From Mycolicibacterium nivoides (lineage in GTDB: Bacteria; Actinomycetota; Actinomycetes; Mycobacteriales; Mycobacteriaceae): DNA of 64,000 nt. Shown here piece by piece: positions 43,702-52,202 of this stretch (its first letter is position 1; every line of letters begins with the position of its first letter). Both the position numbers and the translations under genes were made by a program. Where the stretch lies: NCBI RefSeq assembly GCF_003855255.1, contig NZ_CP034072.1:2410430-2474429 (forward strand), written 5' to 3'. A model generated the notes under the pieces. That model made no database searches. It saw nothing but the letters and a program-made list of their open reading frames with translations, and was not told where the DNA came from.

Positions 43702-44546
43702 TCACCAGCTGCCGATCCGCCCAGGTAGACATCGATGAGCTCGTGCAAACCGCGGCCCACCGCCACGTCGTCGGTCAGCGGTCCCGCGACCGCCACCCTG
43801 GCCGCCACGGTCATGGGCAGCCCCTCGGCGACCAAGCGCCCGGCGGCGATCAGCACGCGGGTCGACGCGACTTCGCGCAGGCCACCGGTCTCCAGGCGCC
43901 GGATGGCCTGCCCGAACCGCACCAGCTCGGCCGCGGTGGAACGATCGACTCCCGCCTCGTGGGCGATGATGCCCTCTTCGACTTCGGGTTCTGGAAAGCC
44001 GAACTCGATGGCCACCATCCGCTGGCGGGTCGAGTCCTTGAGGTCTTTGAGAACGCTTTGATAGCCGGGGTTGTAGGACATGACCAGACCGAACCCCGGC
44101 GCCGCGTCCAGCGTGATGCCGAGGCGCTCGATCGGCAGCTGGCGGCGATAGTCGGCGAGCGGATGCAACACCACGGTGGTGTCCTGGCGGGCTTCGACCA
44201 CCTCGTCCAGGTAACAGATCGCGCCCTCGCGCACCGCGCGGGTCAGCGGGCCGTCCATCCAAACCGTCTCATCGCCCCGCAGCAGATACCGGCCGACGAG
44301 ATCCGCGGTGGTGAGGTCGTCGTGGCAGGCGACGGTGATCAGCGGCCGGTCGAGGTCATGGGCCATCGCCTCGACGAAGCGCGTCTTGCCACACCCGGTC
44401 GGACCCTTCAGAACCAGCGAAAGACCCTGGCGGTACGCCGCCTTGAACACCGTCTCCTCGTTGCCGACCGGCTTGTAATAGGGACGCGTGCTCAGGGTCT
44501 GTGAGTTGGCTCCGTTCTGGTGAGCGAGTCCGGACTCGTCGGCCAT
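43698..44546 (-). CDS. MoxR-type AAA+ ATPase (CbbQ/NorQ-like)
   Basis: 282 residues from ATG at 44546 (AAAGGTG upstream). The longer frame includes the promoter at 44591-44620 and is rejected. Walker A GPTGCGKT (48-55), Walker B ICYLDEV (110-116), sensor region VMSYNPGYQ and arginine finger segment STRQRM. It belongs to the family of CbbQ, NirQ and NorQ ATPases, which together with a VWA partner insert metals or remodel enzymes. The VWA partner is the gene directly upstream (44702). The client protein is not known. Confidence 0.85.
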   Translation of the reverse strand: MADESGLAHQNGANSQTLSTRPYYKPVGNEETVFKAAYRQGLSLVLKGPTGCGKTRFVEAMAHDLDRPLITVACHDDLTTADLVGRYLLRGDETVWMDGPLTRAVREGAICYLDEVVEARQDTTVVLHPLADYRRQLPIERLGITLDAAPGFGLVMSYNPGYQSVLKDLKDSTRQRMVAIEFGFPEPEVEEGIIAHEAGVDRSTAAELVRFGQAIRRLETGGLREVASTRVLIAAGRLVAEGLPMTVAARVAVAGPLTDDVAVGRGLHELIDVYLGGSAAGD

Positions 44547-44590
44547 CAACACACCTTTCGTCGTATCCGCGACACTGCGGTACTGAAGCG

Positions 44591-44620
44591 AGCCTAACGC
44601 GGAACAGATGTTTGTTTCAA
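44591..44620 (-). promoter_or_regulatory. Promoter with asymmetric motif upstream of MoxR ATPase
   Basis: Leftward -35 TTGAAA (complement of 44615-44620), 18-nt spacer, -10 TAGGCT (complement of 44591-44596). The spacer is filled by CAAACATCTGTTCC (complement of 44601-44614), one base different from CAAATATCTGTTCC at 46431-46444. Confidence 0.65.
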
Positions 44621-44701
44621 GCACTTGTTGCGCAGCCGTTGCGCGAGCATCGACATTGCCAATGACATTCTGGGACTTGACATCACCGCAAGGGGCGACC
44701 T

Positions 44702-46399
44702 TCAGGACACCCGGCGACGAACCTCGCCAGAGCGAATCGCCGAGCGGAACAGCGGCCCGATGACGCCGGCGAGCTGATCGGGACTGGAGATGGTCGCGTG
44801 CGCGGTGCTACCGAACACCCGGCGCAAGGACTCCACGTCGGTGCTGGCGCCGATGGTCAGACAGACACAACCGGTCCCCCGGCGCCGCGCCTCGGCCAAG
44901 GCGCGTCTGGCGTCCGCGGCGCCGTAGGCCCGCTCGTAGCCGTGGTCGTAGGCCAGTCCGTCGGACAGGACGACCAGCAGTCGCCGCGATGTGCCACCGC
45001 GCTTCTCCAGGACCGACGAGCCGTGCCGGATCGCCGCTCCGAGTCGCGAATAGGCGCCGGGTTCAAGACTGTTCAGCCTTCGGATCACCTGCGCATCCAG
45101 GTGGTCGTCGAACCGTTTCACCGGGACCATGGTCACCGCGGACCGCCCCTGGGAGTAGTAGGCGTACAGCGACACCCGGTCGCCCAGGTCATGCAGCGCG
45201 ACCATGAGGTGCGCCACCGCCGTGCGCTGCTGCTGGTGCACGGTGCGGCCGACGGTACCCGGCTCCGCCGTCGAGCCGGACACATCCAACAGCAACAGCA
45301 CCGACAAGTCCCGGCGCCTTCGCAGACTGTCGAGATAGACCGCCTCATCCGGTACCGATCCGGCCCGGACCTCCACGCGCGCCTCCAGCGCGGCATCGAT
45401 GTCGATGTCGTCGCCCTGGGGCTGGCGATGACGCCGGTGCAGACCCATGCCGAGACGAGCCAGCGGGCGCCGCACGCTGATCGCATCCTCGATCTGCTGG
45501 GTGGCATGCGCCTTGATCTGCGGGTCAGCCTCGCGGACGGTGCACCAGTCAAGCCGATAGATCCCGCGGTCGGCGTTCCATTCCGGGTACTTCACGCCCT
45601 CCGTCTTGATGTCGACGGCTGTCTCCGACGACACCGTCGCCAGCGACGAGACTGCATGCACCCCGCGTCTGGTCGAGTTGGTGCGGTGGGTCGGCGAGTC
45701 GGCGCCCGGCGGTCCCCCACCGCTGCCACCCGTCTTGCGTGACGAGGACAGCAGTTTCTTGAGCCATTTTCCGATGGCCCCGCCCCCGCCGACCGGGCTG
45801 GAGAACAGATCGGGGTCATCGGAATCGTCCCAACTATCGGGGTCGCCTTCCTCCAATTCCTCGAGTTCCTGCTTGCCCTGCCGCCGCGGCACATGTCCCA
45901 CCGACTGCTGATCGGCCGGCTTGACCGCCGCGCACACCGCCAGAACCTTCTTGGCCTGAATCACCCCGAAGCCCACAGGCGGGGCGCTGAGCGCATCCCG
46001 CCCGCGGGCGATCGCCAGGGACGATGCGGCCGAATCACTGCGTTCGGCGATACTTCGGTCTGTCAGAGCGCCAAGAGAATTCGGCAGCAGTGCGTGATTG
46101 GCCAGCAGCGCACGGTGCCCCTCCACGGCCAGGTAACGTTCGGCCAATCGCCGATGCCGGACCAGGGCTCCGACCACATCGGGGTCCAGGCTGCCTGCCG
46201 CGATCAGCGACGCCTGCACGGCTACCGATTCGAGCCGTGCGCGGGCGGGCGCCGACGGGTCGACGAACACGGTCTTGCCATCGGTCCACGGTGCGCTCCC
46301 CGCGTCGGCCGGGGCCACCGCGACCGGACGCGCTGCCAGCGCGGACGCCAGCATGCCCAGACCCGAGAATCGGCCGCCGTCACCGCCACCGTCAGACAC
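44702..46399 (-). CDS. VWA-domain protein (NorD/CbbO-like MoxR partner)
   Basis: 565 residues from GTG at 46399 (GGAGGT upstream). The C-terminal VWA domain (about 365-560) has the MIDAS motif LLLLDVSGSTAEPG (about 370), VLSDGLAYD and CVCLTIG. The N-terminal 360 residues are mostly helical and include an acidic segment (QELEELEEGDPDSWDDSDDP) and a Gly/Ser linker. In NorD and CbbO a similar order is seen: a recognition region that binds the client followed by a MIDAS that contacts it. It is 155 nt upstream of the MoxR gene, so the two are one functional pair even if each has a promoter. Confidence 0.82.
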   Translation of the reverse strand: MSDGGGDGGRFSGLGMLASALAARPVAVAPADAGSAPWTDGKTVFVDPSAPARARLESVAVQASLIAAGSLDPDVVGALVRHRRLAERYLAVEGHRALLANHALLPNSLGALTDRSIAERSDSAASSLAIARGRDALSAPPVGFGVIQAKKVLAVCAAVKPADQQSVGHVPRRQGKQELEELEEGDPDSWDDSDDPDLFSSPVGGGGAIGKWLKKLLSSSRKTGGSGGGPPGADSPTHRTNSTRRGVHAVSSLATVSSETAVDIKTEGVKYPEWNADRGIYRLDWCTVREADPQIKAHATQQIEDAISVRRPLARLGMGLHRRHRQPQGDDIDIDAALEARVEVRAGSVPDEAVYLDSLRRRRDLSVLLLLDVSGSTAEPGTVGRTVHQQQRTAVAHLMVALHDLGDRVSLYAYYSQGRSAVTMVPVKRFDDHLDAQVIRRLNSLEPGAYSRLGAAIRHGSSVLEKRGGTSRRLLVVLSDGLAYDHGYERAYGAADARRALAEARRRGTGCVCLTIGASTDVESLRRVFGSTAHATISSPDQLAGVIGPLFRSAIRSGEVRRRVS

Positions 46400-46425
46400 C
46401 CGATACCTCCGCCGCACGCATCGCG

Positions 46426-46454
46426 TTGACCAAATATCTGTTCCACCGTAGAGT
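46426..46454 (+). promoter_or_regulatory. Promoter with asymmetric motif between VWA gene and SDR
   Basis: Rightward TTGACC (46426-46431), exactly 17 nt, TAGAGT (46449-46454). CCAAATATCTGTTCC (46430-46444) fills the spacer. This is the clearest example of the element, and a protein bound there would block the promoter of the SDR at 46513. It may also affect the divergent VWA gene. Confidence 0.7.
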
Positions 46455-46512
46455 TCGGCACCACGGGAGTCAATCGACCGGAGCAGGAACATCAACTAGC
46501 AAGGGCTACAAA

Positions 46513-47442
46513 GTGATCGACTTCAAAGACCAGGTCGCCGTGGTGACCGGCGCCGGCCGCGGCCTCGGCCGGGAGTACGCGCTCGAACTGGCACGGCGCG
46601 GGGCCGCTGTCGTGGTCAACGACCTCGGCGGCACGATGGCGGGCCAAGGCTCCGACACCGCAGTCGCCGATGAGGTCGTCGAGGAGATCACGGCCTCCGG
46701 CGGCACCGCCGTGGCGTCCTACGATTCGGTCGACAGCCAGGAGGGCGGTGAGGCGATCGTGCGCACGGCGGTCGAACGCTTCGGCCGGCTCGACGCCGTG
46801 GTCAGCAATGCCGGCATCTTCAACAGCATCCCGTTCGACGAGCTGTCCGCCGAAGAGTGGCGACGCATGTTGAGCGTTCACCTCGACGGCGGGTTCTATC
46901 TCGCCCAGCCCGCCTACCGCGTGATGAAGAGCCAGGGCTACGGCCGGTTCGTGTTCGTCGCCTCATCGGCGGGGATGTTCGGCCAGCACCTCGAGGCGCA
47001 CTACGCCGCGGCCAAGTCCGGACTGGTCGGGTTGACCAACGTGATCGCACTCGAGGGTGCACCGCACGGGATTCTGGCCAACACCGTACTGCCGTTCGGT
47101 ATCTCGCGAATGGTCACCGAGACCCTTGGCGATCCGAAAGTCCTTGAGGACAATGGCTTCTTCAAGGCGATTCGGCCGGAGCTGGTCGCCCCGCTGGTGG
47201 TGTACCTGGCCAGCCGCGACTGCGGGCTCAGCCACCAGAACTTCTCGGCCTGCGCGGGCCGTTTCGCCCGCGTGTTCGTCGGTTTGGGCGAGGGCTGGAT
47301 GGCGCCACCGGACTCCAACCCGAGCGCCGACGACATCGCCGCGCACCTTTCGGAGGTCGCTGCGACCGAGCCGTTCACGATTCCGGGATCGATCTACGAC
47401 GAAGTGTTCGGGGTGACCGAACGGCTCAGCGTCACTTCGTGA
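46513..47442 (+). CDS. HSD17B4-type short-chain dehydrogenase
   Basis: 309 residues from GTG at 46513. TGAGRGLGREYALELARRGA with VVVNDLGG is the hallmark of the N-terminal dehydrogenase of multifunctional enzyme type 2 and of HSD4A-like proteins. Catalytic Ser151/152, Tyr164-x3-Lys168. The C-terminal SADDIAAHLSEVAATEPFTI segment matches that kept in the deleted SDR at 37347. Probably oxidises a 3-hydroxyacyl-CoA or a 17-hydroxy-type group. The frame is open upstream but lacks similarity. Confidence 0.88.
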   Translation: MIDFKDQVAVVTGAGRGLGREYALELARRGAAVVVNDLGGTMAGQGSDTAVADEVVEEITASGGTAVASYDSVDSQEGGEAIVRTAVERFGRLDAVVSNAGIFNSIPFDELSAEEWRRMLSVHLDGGFYLAQPAYRVMKSQGYGRFVFVASSAGMFGQHLEAHYAAAKSGLVGLTNVIALEGAPHGILANTVLPFGISRMVTETLGDPKVLEDNGFFKAIRPELVAPLVVYLASRDCGLSHQNFSACAGRFARVFVGLGEGWMAPPDSNPSADDIAAHLSEVAATEPFTIPGSIYDEVFGVTERLSVTS

Positions 47443-47567
47443 CCCGGGCTGCGGCGTTGCGGTCGAGACAGTCGGCGCAACTTCGCGGACCCCGGGCGTG
47501 AGTGCTCCACCGGCACATACGGCTGCACGGGATCCCCAGCGCACCACACTGTTCTGGTAGCCTCTAA

Positions 47568-47582
47568 CCAAATATTGGGTCA
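47568..47582 (+). promoter_or_regulatory. Partial asymmetric motif upstream of tandem TetR gene
   Basis: CCAAATATTGGGTC shares its first eight bases and the later TC with CCAAATATCTGTTCC at 46430. It lies 15 nt before the start at 47597, consistent with autoregulation. The right half is poor. Confidence 0.35.
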
Positions 47583-47596
47583 GACGCCCAAATCGT

Positions 47597-48949
47597 ATGA
47601 CGGGAGCCAGCAATCATCGTGGAGGCGCTGTGGGCCGTCCCCAGGTAACGCCTGGGGAGCGCAGGACGCTCAAGCGCACCCCAGGTCGCGCCATCGACGC
47701 CGGCTCCGCTGCTGAGGATCGCACGCGCCGGACCGAGATCCTCGAGACCGCTGCCACGTTGATCGCCACGTCGGGCCTCCGTACGTCGCTGCAGGAGATC
47801 GCGGATGCGGCCGGCATTCTGCCGGGCAGCCTGTACCACCATTTCGAATCCAAGGAAGCGATCCTGGTGGAACTGCTCGAGCGGTATCACGAGGACCTCG
47901 ACCGCATCGCCGGGCAGGCCCAGACCCGGTTGGACGGTCCCGATCCCGCGTCGCCGTTCGACCGTATCGCCGAACTCGGCTCGGATATCGCTCGGTGCGC
48001 CGTCGCACACCGGGCCGCGCTCCAGATGTCGTTCTACGAGAGCCCGAGCTCCAACCCCGACCTCGTCGCACTGGCCCAGCGCCGCCCGACTGCCACGCTG
48101 GACGCCATGCAGCAGACCCTGCGGGCCGCGCGATGGGCCGGTTACCTGCGGTCGGACGTCGACCTGGCCGTACTGGCCGACCGGATCTGCCAGTCCATGC
48201 TGCAGGTCGGACTCGACGTGATGCGCCACAATGCCGCGCCGGAGAAGGTCGCCACCCTGCTGTGCCGGATCCTTCTGGAAGGCTTGTCCACCGGTCAGCC
48301 CACCGACGCCGAGCTCGACAAGTCCGTCCCGTTCATGGCAGCCGACGACGTGGTGCGGAGCTGGATCGAGGAGGCCGAGTCCGAGGCCGATGACAAGACC
48401 GCCCATATCCGGGCGGTGGCACGGGCCGAGTTCGGCCGGCGCGGCTACGAGGGCACGACCGTGCGGGATATAGCCTCGGCGGCAGGCATGGGTACCGGCA
48501 CGGTGTACCGGCTCATCGGGTCGAAGGACGAACTGCTGGCGGCGATCATGCAGTCCTTCGGCGAGAAGATCGCGGTGGGCTGGACGGAGGTCCTCGGGTC
48601 CGAGGGCACCACCATCGAAAAGCTCGACGCGCTGAGCTGGATCCACACCAACGCGCTGGACCAGTTCGGAGACGAGTTCCGGATCCAGCTGGCGTGGATG
48701 CGCCAGTCGCCGCCGGACACCCCCAACCCCGGCTGGTTGTTCATGCAGCGCGTCAAGCAGGTCAAAGCGCTTCTCGCCGCGGGGATCAAGGCCGGTGACA
48801 TCAGTATCGACAGCCCCTCGAACGAGATCCTGGCCCGGTCGGTCATCGGCGTGGGATGGATACCCGAGAACATTCTTCGGCAGTTGGGCACCCGCGCATC
48901 GCAGATCCACGTCCGGGACACCAGCCTGCGCGGTGTGATCGTCCGCTGA
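47597..48949 (+). CDS. Transcriptional regulator with two fused TetR domains
   Basis: 450 residues. First TetR HTH at about residues 45-90: EILETAATLIATSGLRTSLQ, EIADAAGILPGSLYHHFESK. Second HTH at about 275-320: AVARAEFGRRGYEGTTVRDI, ASAAGMGTGTVYRLIGSKDE. Each is followed by a ligand-binding helical region, so one chain equals a TetR dimer. Mce3R of M. tuberculosis has this architecture and binds asymmetric DNA because its two HTHs differ. That fits the asymmetric element at 43660, 44601, 46430 and 52106. The ligand is unknown. Confidence 0.87.
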   Translation: MTGASNHRGGAVGRPQVTPGERRTLKRTPGRAIDAGSAAEDRTRRTEILETAATLIATSGLRTSLQEIADAAGILPGSLYHHFESKEAILVELLERYHEDLDRIAGQAQTRLDGPDPASPFDRIAELGSDIARCAVAHRAALQMSFYESPSSNPDLVALAQRRPTATLDAMQQTLRAARWAGYLRSDVDLAVLADRICQSMLQVGLDVMRHNAAPEKVATLLCRILLEGLSTGQPTDAELDKSVPFMAADDVVRSWIEEAESEADDKTAHIRAVARAEFGRRGYEGTTVRDIASAAGMGTGTVYRLIGSKDELLAAIMQSFGEKIAVGWTEVLGSEGTTIEKLDALSWIHTNALDQFGDEFRIQLAWMRQSPPDTPNPGWLFMQRVKQVKALLAAGIKAGDISIDSPSNEILARSVIGVGWIPENILRQLGTRASQIHVRDTSLRGVIVR

Positions 48950-48983
48950 TCGCGGACTGGCCGAAAACGTTCAATCTCTGGCG

Positions 48984-49805
48984 CTAGAAGGCATAGTGGA
49001 GCACTACATTGCCTCTCCTGGATACCGCAGTGCTCGGCGCGGTCAGCCGGTTCATCAGGCGAAGGCCCACCGGGAACCTGGCGACCTCGGGCTCTCGGGT
49101 GCAGAGGATCTCTTTGACCAACTTCAGTTTGGGGTGCCAGCGTTCGGGATACCGGGGATCGTCGAAGCCGGGGAATCTGGTGACAGCCTTGATGGATTCG
49201 GCACCGGCAAAACGCTTCTGGGCCCAGACGGCGAACTTGCTGTAGCCGTTGAACGCGATTTCCCCGCTGGGGAAGTGTTCGATGATGCGGCATACCATGG
49301 TCCTCATTTCGTCTTCGGAGAGAAACGCGATCAGCCCGTCGGCGACAATCACGGCAGGCCGGTCGGTGGGCACGGTGTCCAGCCAAGTCGGCTCGATCAG
49401 GTCAGCGCCGATGGGGTGCGGGTTGGCGTCGTGGGGCAACAATTGCGGCCGTGTCCCAACGACCTCTGGGAAGTCGACGTCGTACCAGTCGACGGTGGGC
49501 GGCGGCGTGATCCGCAGCGCCCGGCTGTCCAGCCCGGCGCCGAGGTCCAGGCCAACCGCGTCGGGGTGACGCGCGATGAACCGTTGGGCGATCTCGTCAA
49601 GCTTCTTGGCCCGATGCGCGATGTAAATCGCACTGCTCGTGGGGATGTGGAGCTTTTTGTAATCGAAATCGACCTTCCGCACGACCTCGTCGGCCATGTT
49701 GTCGCCCAGAATCGGCCGCGACAACCTGTTGTCGAGCGCTCTGCCGCAGAGCGTCAGCCACAGGCTCGCCTGCACCGCGTTGAAGGTCGGAACAGTCATA
49801 GCCAT
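48984..49805 (-). CDS. SAM-dependent methyltransferase (class I, PPM1-like)
   Basis: 273 residues. LKKLDEIAQRFIARHPDAVG followed by LDLGAGLDSRALRI is the SAM-binding loop of the leucine-carboxyl-methyltransferase-like family common in mycobacteria. VDWYDVDFPEV gives the acidic ribose-binding residue, and VIVADGLIAFLSEDEM is motif IV. The methyl acceptor is unknown. ATG at 49805. Its promoter (49921-49949) carries TGAAC dyads unlike those of the other groups. Confidence 0.82.
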   Translation of the reverse strand: MAMTVPTFNAVQASLWLTLCGRALDNRLSRPILGDNMADEVVRKVDFDYKKLHIPTSSAIYIAHRAKKLDEIAQRFIARHPDAVGLDLGAGLDSRALRITPPPTVDWYDVDFPEVVGTRPQLLPHDANPHPIGADLIEPTWLDTVPTDRPAVIVADGLIAFLSEDEMRTMVCRIIEHFPSGEIAFNGYSKFAVWAQKRFAGAESIKAVTRFPGFDDPRYPERWHPKLKLVKEILCTREPEVARFPVGLRLMNRLTAPSTAVSRRGNVVLHYAF

Positions 49806-49902
49806 CTGGTTTCATCCTCTTCGCAGTGAGCCCGGGGACTCATCGGCTGTGCAAGAGTTCGCCGATCACCGCGTCGCGGGCTGAGCGGCCGACGCCGCAC
49901 CG

Positions 49903-49949
49903 ACTGAACGCATGTTCAGTACATTAAACACTCGTTCAGTGCGAGTCAA
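49903..49949 (-). promoter_or_regulatory. Promoter with ACTGAAC dyads upstream of methyltransferase
   Basis: Leftward TTGACT (complement of 49944-49949), 17-nt spacer, TAATGT (complement of 49921-49926). ACTGAACGCATGTTCAGT (49903-49920) is a 7+4+7 perfect dyad directly after the -10. A second ACTGAAC copy and an ACTCG-N7-CGAGT repeat (49930-49946) lie in the spacer. The leader to the ATG would be about 110 nt. Confidence 0.62.
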
Positions 49950-50017
49950 GGGTTTGCCTCCGCCCCGGCCAATTGCTGCCCGGACCGGTGTCGTGAGCTG
50001 GGACCGCACTGCATTGA

Positions 50018-51100
50018 TCAGTCGAAAACGTGCCGCGGCAACGTATTCGGTATATCGAGCGAGCTCAGCAAGCCCGCAGGCGCGTCGACAACGTAGGGGA
50101 TCGCGTTGACCACGCGCATCGCGGTGGCAGCCATCGCCGCCTGCCCGGCGCCGTAGCCCTCGGCCGCCCCTAGGTTCATCGCACAGTGGATGTCGGGATC
50201 GCCCTCGATGTCAACCCGGTAGGTGGCATCGAATTCCGAGGCCGGCCAATCGGGTGCGACGTCGCGTGACATCCGGATGATGTGCTCGACGACGATGGCC
50301 TCACGTCCGTTCACCACACCGGCCGCGCGCGTGCACACCGCGCCGCAGGTTCCGGCGGCGATGGTCCCGAATGCCACGGTGATGTCGCGGTCGGTGATCC
50401 TGCGATCGAGGGATCCCCGGATCTCGGACACCTCGGCCCCGAGCGCATCGGCCGTCATGTGAATCGGTGCTTTCCAAGCCATCTCGATGAATCCCGGGGT
50501 CTTCAGCATCGGCTCGAATTCCAGCGGGCGCCCGAAACCCATCCCGTCCATCATCACGTCGGCCACTGGATAGTGATCGTTGAGGGACATCTCGGTGACC
50601 GTGAGGCGGTCGATCTTCTTGGATTGTGTAGCCAGCATCAGCGCCAGTTGATCCGAGCCGAATCCGGGGAAGACTCCCGATGCGTAGAACGAACAGTTCC
50701 CGACCTTGGCCGCGGCCTCCAACTGGTCGCGCCATTCCGCCGAGTAGTAGGCCGGCGGGTACACCAGGTCGGTCGATGTCGTTGCCACCACGTTGATTCC
50801 GGCGTTCAACAGTCGCACGTAGTCCGGCACCGCGCCGGCATCGCGGTCTGGCCCGCTCGCCGCGTACACCACGCAGTCGGGGGCCAACGCGATCAGCGCG
50901 TCGGCGTCGTCGGTGGCCGGCAGGCCGAGGGGCGCACGCCCGGCCAGCACACCCGCGTCGTGTCCGACCTTCGACGGCGAATGCACCCATACGCCGGCCA
51001 GTTCGAGGTCCGGGCGCCGGGCGATCGCGTCGATCGCGATCGATCCGACGCCGCCCGTCGACCAGACGACGATCCGCAGGGGTCGCACAGGTCTTGTCAT
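50018..51100 (-). CDS. DapB-fold NAD(P)H-dependent dehydrogenase
   Basis: 360 residues from ATG at 51100 (GAGGAG 7 nt upstream). PLRIVVWSTGGVGSIAIDAI is the Rossmann fingerprint, followed by GVWVHSPSKVGHDAGVLAGR, the dihydrodipicolinate-reductase N-domain pattern also seen in 2,4-diaminopentanoate dehydrogenase. The C-terminal domain has NDHYPVADVMMDGMGFG and RVDIEGDPDIHC. Many copies occur in mycobacteria, often beside lipid or steroid genes. The substrate is unknown. It lies 25 nt after the luciferase-like gene. Confidence 0.78.
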   Translation of the reverse strand: MTRPVRPLRIVVWSTGGVGSIAIDAIARRPDLELAGVWVHSPSKVGHDAGVLAGRAPLGLPATDDADALIALAPDCVVYAASGPDRDAGAVPDYVRLLNAGINVVATTSTDLVYPPAYYSAEWRDQLEAAAKVGNCSFYASGVFPGFGSDQLALMLATQSKKIDRLTVTEMSLNDHYPVADVMMDGMGFGRPLEFEPMLKTPGFIEMAWKAPIHMTADALGAEVSEIRGSLDRRITDRDITVAFGTIAAGTCGAVCTRAAGVVNGREAIVVEHIIRMSRDVAPDWPASEFDATYRVDIEGDPDIHCAMNLGAAEGYGAGQAAMAATAMRVVNAIPYVVDAPAGLLSSLDIPNTLPRHVFD

Positions 51101-51125
51101 GCTTGACTCCTCATCCGACATTCGG

Positions 51126-52091
51126 TCATGCCCGTTCGGACGCCATGACGGCCCGTTCGAGGTAGAACCAGGCGACGTCGGGCGGCAACCCTCCGCACAG
51201 CGGTAGCAGGGGCAACGGTCTGCCCGCACGGATGTAACCGGCGGCCTCGTCGACGGTCAGGATCTGATAGGGGCCGCCTGCCTCCCGTAGCTCCGGCACG
51301 GTGTGGGCGCGCGAGATGCTCGCGACCGTATTGTCGCCGTGCCGGTAGGCGGCAGCGGTCACCGCATCGTGAAGAAGGAAGGGACCCAGCTCATCCCATG
51401 CCCGGTCCGCGTCGCCGGCCACGAACACCGCAGTGGGCGTGTTCGGCGCGGGCAACTGGACCACACCGGGTTCGTGGCCGTTGGCCCGGCATTCGGACTC
51501 GTAGAACTCCTTGAGTCCCGGGGTCGCGGACTGCGATATGAACCCGAGGCCGTGGCGGGCGGCACGTCGCGCGGCGGCCCGGGTGCCGCCCGCGATGAGC
51601 AGGTACGGTCCCGACGGATTCGCACATCCGGGTGTGACCGTGATCAGCCGGCCGTCATGGTCGACGGTCTCCCCCGCCAACAGACGAAGCAACAGTGCCA
51701 CCTTCTCGTCGGCCAGCTTGCCGCGCGCGCTCATCTCCACACCGAAGTGTTCGTATTCCTCGGCGCGATGCCCGATGCCGAAGGCGTACGAGACCCGGCC
51801 ACCGCTGATGATGTCCAGCGCGCAGATCTCCTCGGCCAGGCGGACCGGATCCCAGAACGGAATCGGCACCGCGGCAAGCAGAATCGGCAGTCGATCAGTG
51901 CGGGCGGCAATCGCCGAGGCGAGGACTGTCGGCGCGGCGAGGTGCCCGTCGGCGGTGCCGTGGTGCTCCGACAGCACTGCCATCACCGCGCCGCGCGTCT
52001 CGGCCCATGCGCACATGTCGATGGCGGCGCCGTAGAGGTCAGTCGTTGAGGTATGCGGCGCACGCATGTCGAATCGCAGCGTGAACATCAC
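51126..52091 (-). CDS. LLM-class flavin-dependent oxidoreductase
   Basis: 321 residues with the bacterial luciferase-like TIM barrel: FTLRFDMRAPHTST, VLSEHHGTADGHLAAPTVLA, RLAEEICALDIISGGRVSYA, FGIGHRAEEYEHFGVE. May use FMN or F420. A Baeyer-Villiger-type or alkanal monooxygenase role would fit a catabolic island. GTG at 52091 (or ATG 52088) lies 9-12 nt after a TAGGTT -10, so the mRNA is probably leaderless. It is cotranscribed with the DapB-like gene. Confidence 0.8.
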   Translation of the reverse strand: MMFTLRFDMRAPHTSTTDLYGAAIDMCAWAETRGAVMAVLSEHHGTADGHLAAPTVLASAIAARTDRLPILLAAVPIPFWDPVRLAEEICALDIISGGRVSYAFGIGHRAEEYEHFGVEMSARGKLADEKVALLLRLLAGETVDHDGRLITVTPGCANPSGPYLLIAGGTRAAARRAARHGLGFISQSATPGLKEFYESECRANGHEPGVVQLPAPNTPTAVFVAGDADRAWDELGPFLLHDAVTAAAYRHGDNTVASISRAHTVPELREAGGPYQILTVDEAAGYIRAGRPLPLLPLCGGLPPDVAWFYLERAVMASERA

Positions 52092-52100
52092 GCCGACTGT

Positions 52101-52117
52101 AACCTAAGTTTTGTTCC
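52101..52117 (-). promoter_or_regulatory. Asymmetric motif and -10 upstream of luciferase-like gene
   Basis: AAGTTTTGTTCC (52106-52117) matches AATATTTGTTCT at 43660 in 9 of 12 positions and abuts a leftward TAGGTT -10 (complement of 52101-52106). The -35 is not clear. Confidence 0.5.
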
Positions 52118-52137
52118 GCGTCACCGATAGCCGCGAG

Positions 52138-52187
52138 CAGACGCGAATGTCCTCGAGATCATCGGATCTCGGGGACATTCGCGTCTG
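52138..52187 (-). terminator. Hairpin after acyl-CoA dehydrogenase pair
   Basis: CAGACGCGAATGTCC pairs with GGACATTCGCGTCTG (15 bp), with an inner GAGATC/GATCTC stem around a short loop. It lies 16 nt past the leftward stop at 52203 and before the luciferase-like promoter. Confidence 0.7.
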
Positions 52188-52202
52188 GTCGGCGCGACAA
52201 AC

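Noticed and set aside
44547..44624. Longer N-terminus for the MoxR ATPase
   Set aside because: The segment contains a clear promoter (44591-44620), so it is leader DNA and cannot be translated from that transcript.
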